Positions 5,825 to 7,298 of a stretch of DNA of 7,298 nt are shown here, piece by piece. A model generated the notes under the pieces. It searched no databases. It was not told the DNA's origin and saw only the letters and a list, made by a program, of their open reading frames with translations. Numbering within the stretch: the first letter of the stretch is position 1; each line of letters begins with the position of its first letter. The DNA is taken from the NCBI GenBank assembly GCA_965659115.1, contig CBFHUP010000082.1, forward strand, positions 1 to 7,298, written 5' to 3'. This DNA comes from UBA8752 sp965659115 (GTDB lineage: Bacteria; Bacteroidota; Bacteroidia; Flavobacteriales_D; Sanyastnellaceae). Both the position numbers and the translations under genes were made by a program.

Positions 5825-6535
5825 TCAGTCCGCCTGTTCGACCTCAAGGAGCTCCACCTTGAAGATCAAAGTGGAATTGGCGCCGATCACGTCGCCTGTG
5901 GCGCGCGACCCATAAGCCAACTCTGAAGGGATGAAGAAGGTGGTTTGCCCTCCTTTCTTCATGGTTTGGAGACCTTCAGTCCAACCGGTGATCACCTGGT
6001 TCAATCCAAAGGTGGCGGGTTGACCGCGGTCATAGCTGCTGTCAAACGTGGTTCCGTCGATCAAAGTACCGTGGTAGTGAACCGTCACTTTGTCTGTCGC
6101 GCTGGGGCTTGGACCGTCACCTTCGCGGTCAACGCGGTATTGCAAACCGGAATCTGTGACGACCACGCCGTCGTTCCCTTTGTTTTCTGCCAAGAAGGCC
6201 AATCCAGCTTCGAGGTTGGCCTCGCCAGCTTTGGCTTCTTTGGCCTGCATTGTGCTGCGCACGAGTTCATTTGCTTGCTCTGGAGTCATGGCGGCACTGC
6301 CAGCCTGAACGTCTGAGAAAGCCTGGGCAATTTGCCCGGGGACAAAGTCAGTGATGCCTTGACCTTGAACGTTGGTGGCAAAGAGCACACCCAGCGCATA
6401 GCTCAAAGAGTCGTTGTTGTTTTCCATGTTGGGGGTTGGGGTATTCTGACCGTTGACGGAACAGCCTGTCCAAGCCAAGGGGGCCAAGACCAGACTGGCC
6501 GCGAGGGCCATCGTGTGAATCGGGTTGAGTTTCAT
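5825..6535 (-). CDS. FKBP-type peptidyl-prolyl cis-trans isomerase lipoprotein, FkpA/Mip-like
   Basis: Catalyses cis-trans isomerisation of proline peptide bonds and probably acts as a folding chaperone in the envelope. The 236-residue product has a lipoprotein-type signal (residues 1-24) with Cys25 as the likely lipidated residue in WTGC. A low-complexity linker rich in Asn and Pro (about 26-42) follows. Residues about 43-118 form the helical FKBP N-terminal dimerisation region (DSLSYALG, then MTPEQANELV). The catalytic FKBP domain covers about 125-233. Pocket residues known from human FKBP12 are all present by motif alignment: Tyr154, Phe164, Asp165, Phe176, Val181, Ile182, Trp185, Tyr208 and Phe225. 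It should therefore be active. The length is close to that of FkpA and Mip proteins. No Bacteroidota surface-export signal (acidic/Lys motif after the Cys) is evident, so a periplasm-facing location is more likely. ATG at 6535 overlaps the yaaA stop as ATGA; a terminator follows the gene. Confidence 0.94.
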   Translation of the reverse strand: MKLNPIHTMALAASLVLAPLAWTGCSVNGQNTPTPNMENNNDSLSYALGVLFATNVQGQGITDFVPGQIAQAFSDVQAGSAAMTPEQANELVRSTMQAKEAKAGEANLEAGLAFLAENKGNDGVVVTDSGLQYRVDREGDGPSPSATDKVTVHYHGTLIDGTTFDSSYDRGQPATFGLNQVITGWTEGLQTMKKGGQTTFFIPSELAYGSRATGDVIGANSTLIFKVELLEVEQAD

Positions 6536-7298
6536 GAGGTTGAATTGATGTTTCGTGTGAAAATGAAAGTATGACTCCCGCTGAGGGCGGCGTTGAACGT
6601 ATAGCCGTCTTCAGAGAAGCCCTGAATACCAGCGTTTGAGTCGATTTTCTCTTGCAGCAAATACTTGGCCATCCGTCCGCGGGCAGTTTTGGCGTAGGTC
6701 CCGATCATCTTGAAGGCACCATTGCGCTCTTCCTTGAATTGAACATGGATGAACCGGCCCGAAAGTGCTGGGTGGTCGATGGCTTTGAAATACTCTTGGC
6801 TGGCAAGGTTGACGATGACGTCGCTTCCGTTTTCTTGGTCCAAGCTTTCCGCCAAGGTTGTTCCCCAGTAATCGTAAAGGTTTTGGTGGCCATTGGGCGT
6901 CCATTTCCCCCCCATTTCCAAGCGGTATTCTTGGATGAGGTCCAAAGGACGCAGTAGACCATACAATCCCGAAATGATCCGAAGGCGCTCCTGGGCGTGA
7001 TCCAAGTCACTCGCATTCCAACGCTCGGCTCCCAAAGCTCTGAAGACTTCTCCGTGGAAAGCATGCACCGCAGTGCGTGCATTGCCGGGGTGGAAAGGAC
7101 CTCCCCATTGGTGGTGACGCTTGGCCGTTTCGAGGGCCAGATCGGGACTGATGTCCATAGTGGTCATGAGCTTGTCCTCTGACTCTTGGACGAGCGCTGA
7201 CATAATCTCAGCGGCTTGGCCAGCAAAAATGGGCTGGCTCGCTCCGGCATCAACAGGAATGTCACCATTCCTGAAAGTCTTGGCAGGGGACAGCAAAA
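6532..7298 (-). CDS. yaaA: Peroxide stress protein YaaA (DUF328/UPF0246), start just beyond the right edge
   Basis: Cytosolic protein. In E. coli the homologue is induced by peroxide through OxyR, limits free intracellular iron and binds DNA. The visible 254 residues carry the family blocks in order (counting the TTG at 7294-7296 as residue 1): LSPAKTF (2-8), GNARTAVHAFHGEVF (71-85), ISGLYGLLRPLDLIQEYRLE (108-127), LYDYWG (140-145), VNLASQEYFK (162-171), NGAFKMIGTYAKTARGRM (192-209) and GFSEDGYTF (226-234). A TTG codon at 7294-7296 could be read as a start, but family members begin with about three residues before this point (MLxLLSPAKT-type), so the true start is probably a few codons outside the window. 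The stop TGA at 6532-6534 overlaps the FKBP start. Otherwise the gene looks intact. No promoter for it is visible. Confidence 0.95.
   Translation of the reverse strand, partial: LLSPAKTFRNGDIPVDAGASQPIFAGQAAEIMSALVQESEDKLMTTMDISPDLALETAKRHHQWGGPFHPGNARTAVHAFHGEVFRALGAERWNASDLDHAQERLRIISGLYGLLRPLDLIQEYRLEMGGKWTPNGHQNLYDYWGTTLAESLDQENGSDVIVNLASQEYFKAIDHPALSGRFIHVQFKEERNGAFKMIGTYAKTARGRMAKYLLQEKIDSNAGIQGFSEDGYTFNAALSGSHTFIFTRNINSTS

Noticed and set aside
1..7298. Mobile element, phage, toxin-antitoxin, defence system, tRNA or rRNA
   Set aside because: Apart from the protease repeats and one terminator I found no inverted repeats, transposase or integrase motifs, short paired toxin-antitoxin frames, tRNA-like cloverleaf or rRNA sequence on either strand.

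Overview
The window comes from a member of the Bacteroidota, most likely the order Flavobacteriales. The main evidence is a secreted metalloprotease that ends in a type IX secretion (T9SS, Por) C-terminal sorting domain and carries the GCTDPxACNY / DADGDGICD repeats typical of marine and aquatic Flavobacteriales. Supporting evidence is the near absence of Shine-Dalgarno sequences, an FKBP-type lipoprotein, and a family-2 glycosyltransferase of a subtype I know from this phylum. The base composition looks rather GC-rich for the order. I cannot name the genus.

Layout from left to right. (1) Positions 1-306, minus strand: the N-terminal third or so of a DUF819 membrane protein, cut by the left edge. 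(2) A 66-base divergent intergenic gap. (3) Positions 373-1428 and 1425-2315, plus strand: a membrane-anchored family-2 glycosyltransferase followed by a Trp-rich, signal-anchored protein I do not recognise. They overlap by ATGA and are probably one transcription unit. (4) Positions 2302-5622, minus strand: a 1106-residue secreted M43-family zinc metalloprotease. Its order is signal peptide, catalytic domain, Ig-like domain, a second beta-rich domain, five exact 89-residue Cys-rich/calcium-type repeats, then the T9SS sorting domain. Its 3' end overlaps the 3' end of the Trp-rich gene by 14 bases. (5) A 202-base gap with a strong terminator for the genes to its right. (6) Positions 5825-6535 and 6532 to the right edge, minus strand: an FkpA/Mip-like peptidyl-prolyl isomerase lipoprotein preceded by yaaA (peroxide-stress protein), also joined by an ATGA overlap.

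How the genes fit together: apart from YaaA, which is cytosolic, most of the window is about the cell envelope: a transporter-like membrane protein, a glycan-building enzyme with a coupled membrane-anchored partner, an exported protease and an envelope folding catalyst. There is no sign of a mobile element, phage, CRISPR array, RNA gene or defence system. I found nothing that amounts to a convincing undescribed system. The most unusual structure is the 267-bp coding repeat array in the protease, which has a second-order period of 534 bp. The most open question is the Trp-rich protein coupled to the glycosyltransferase.
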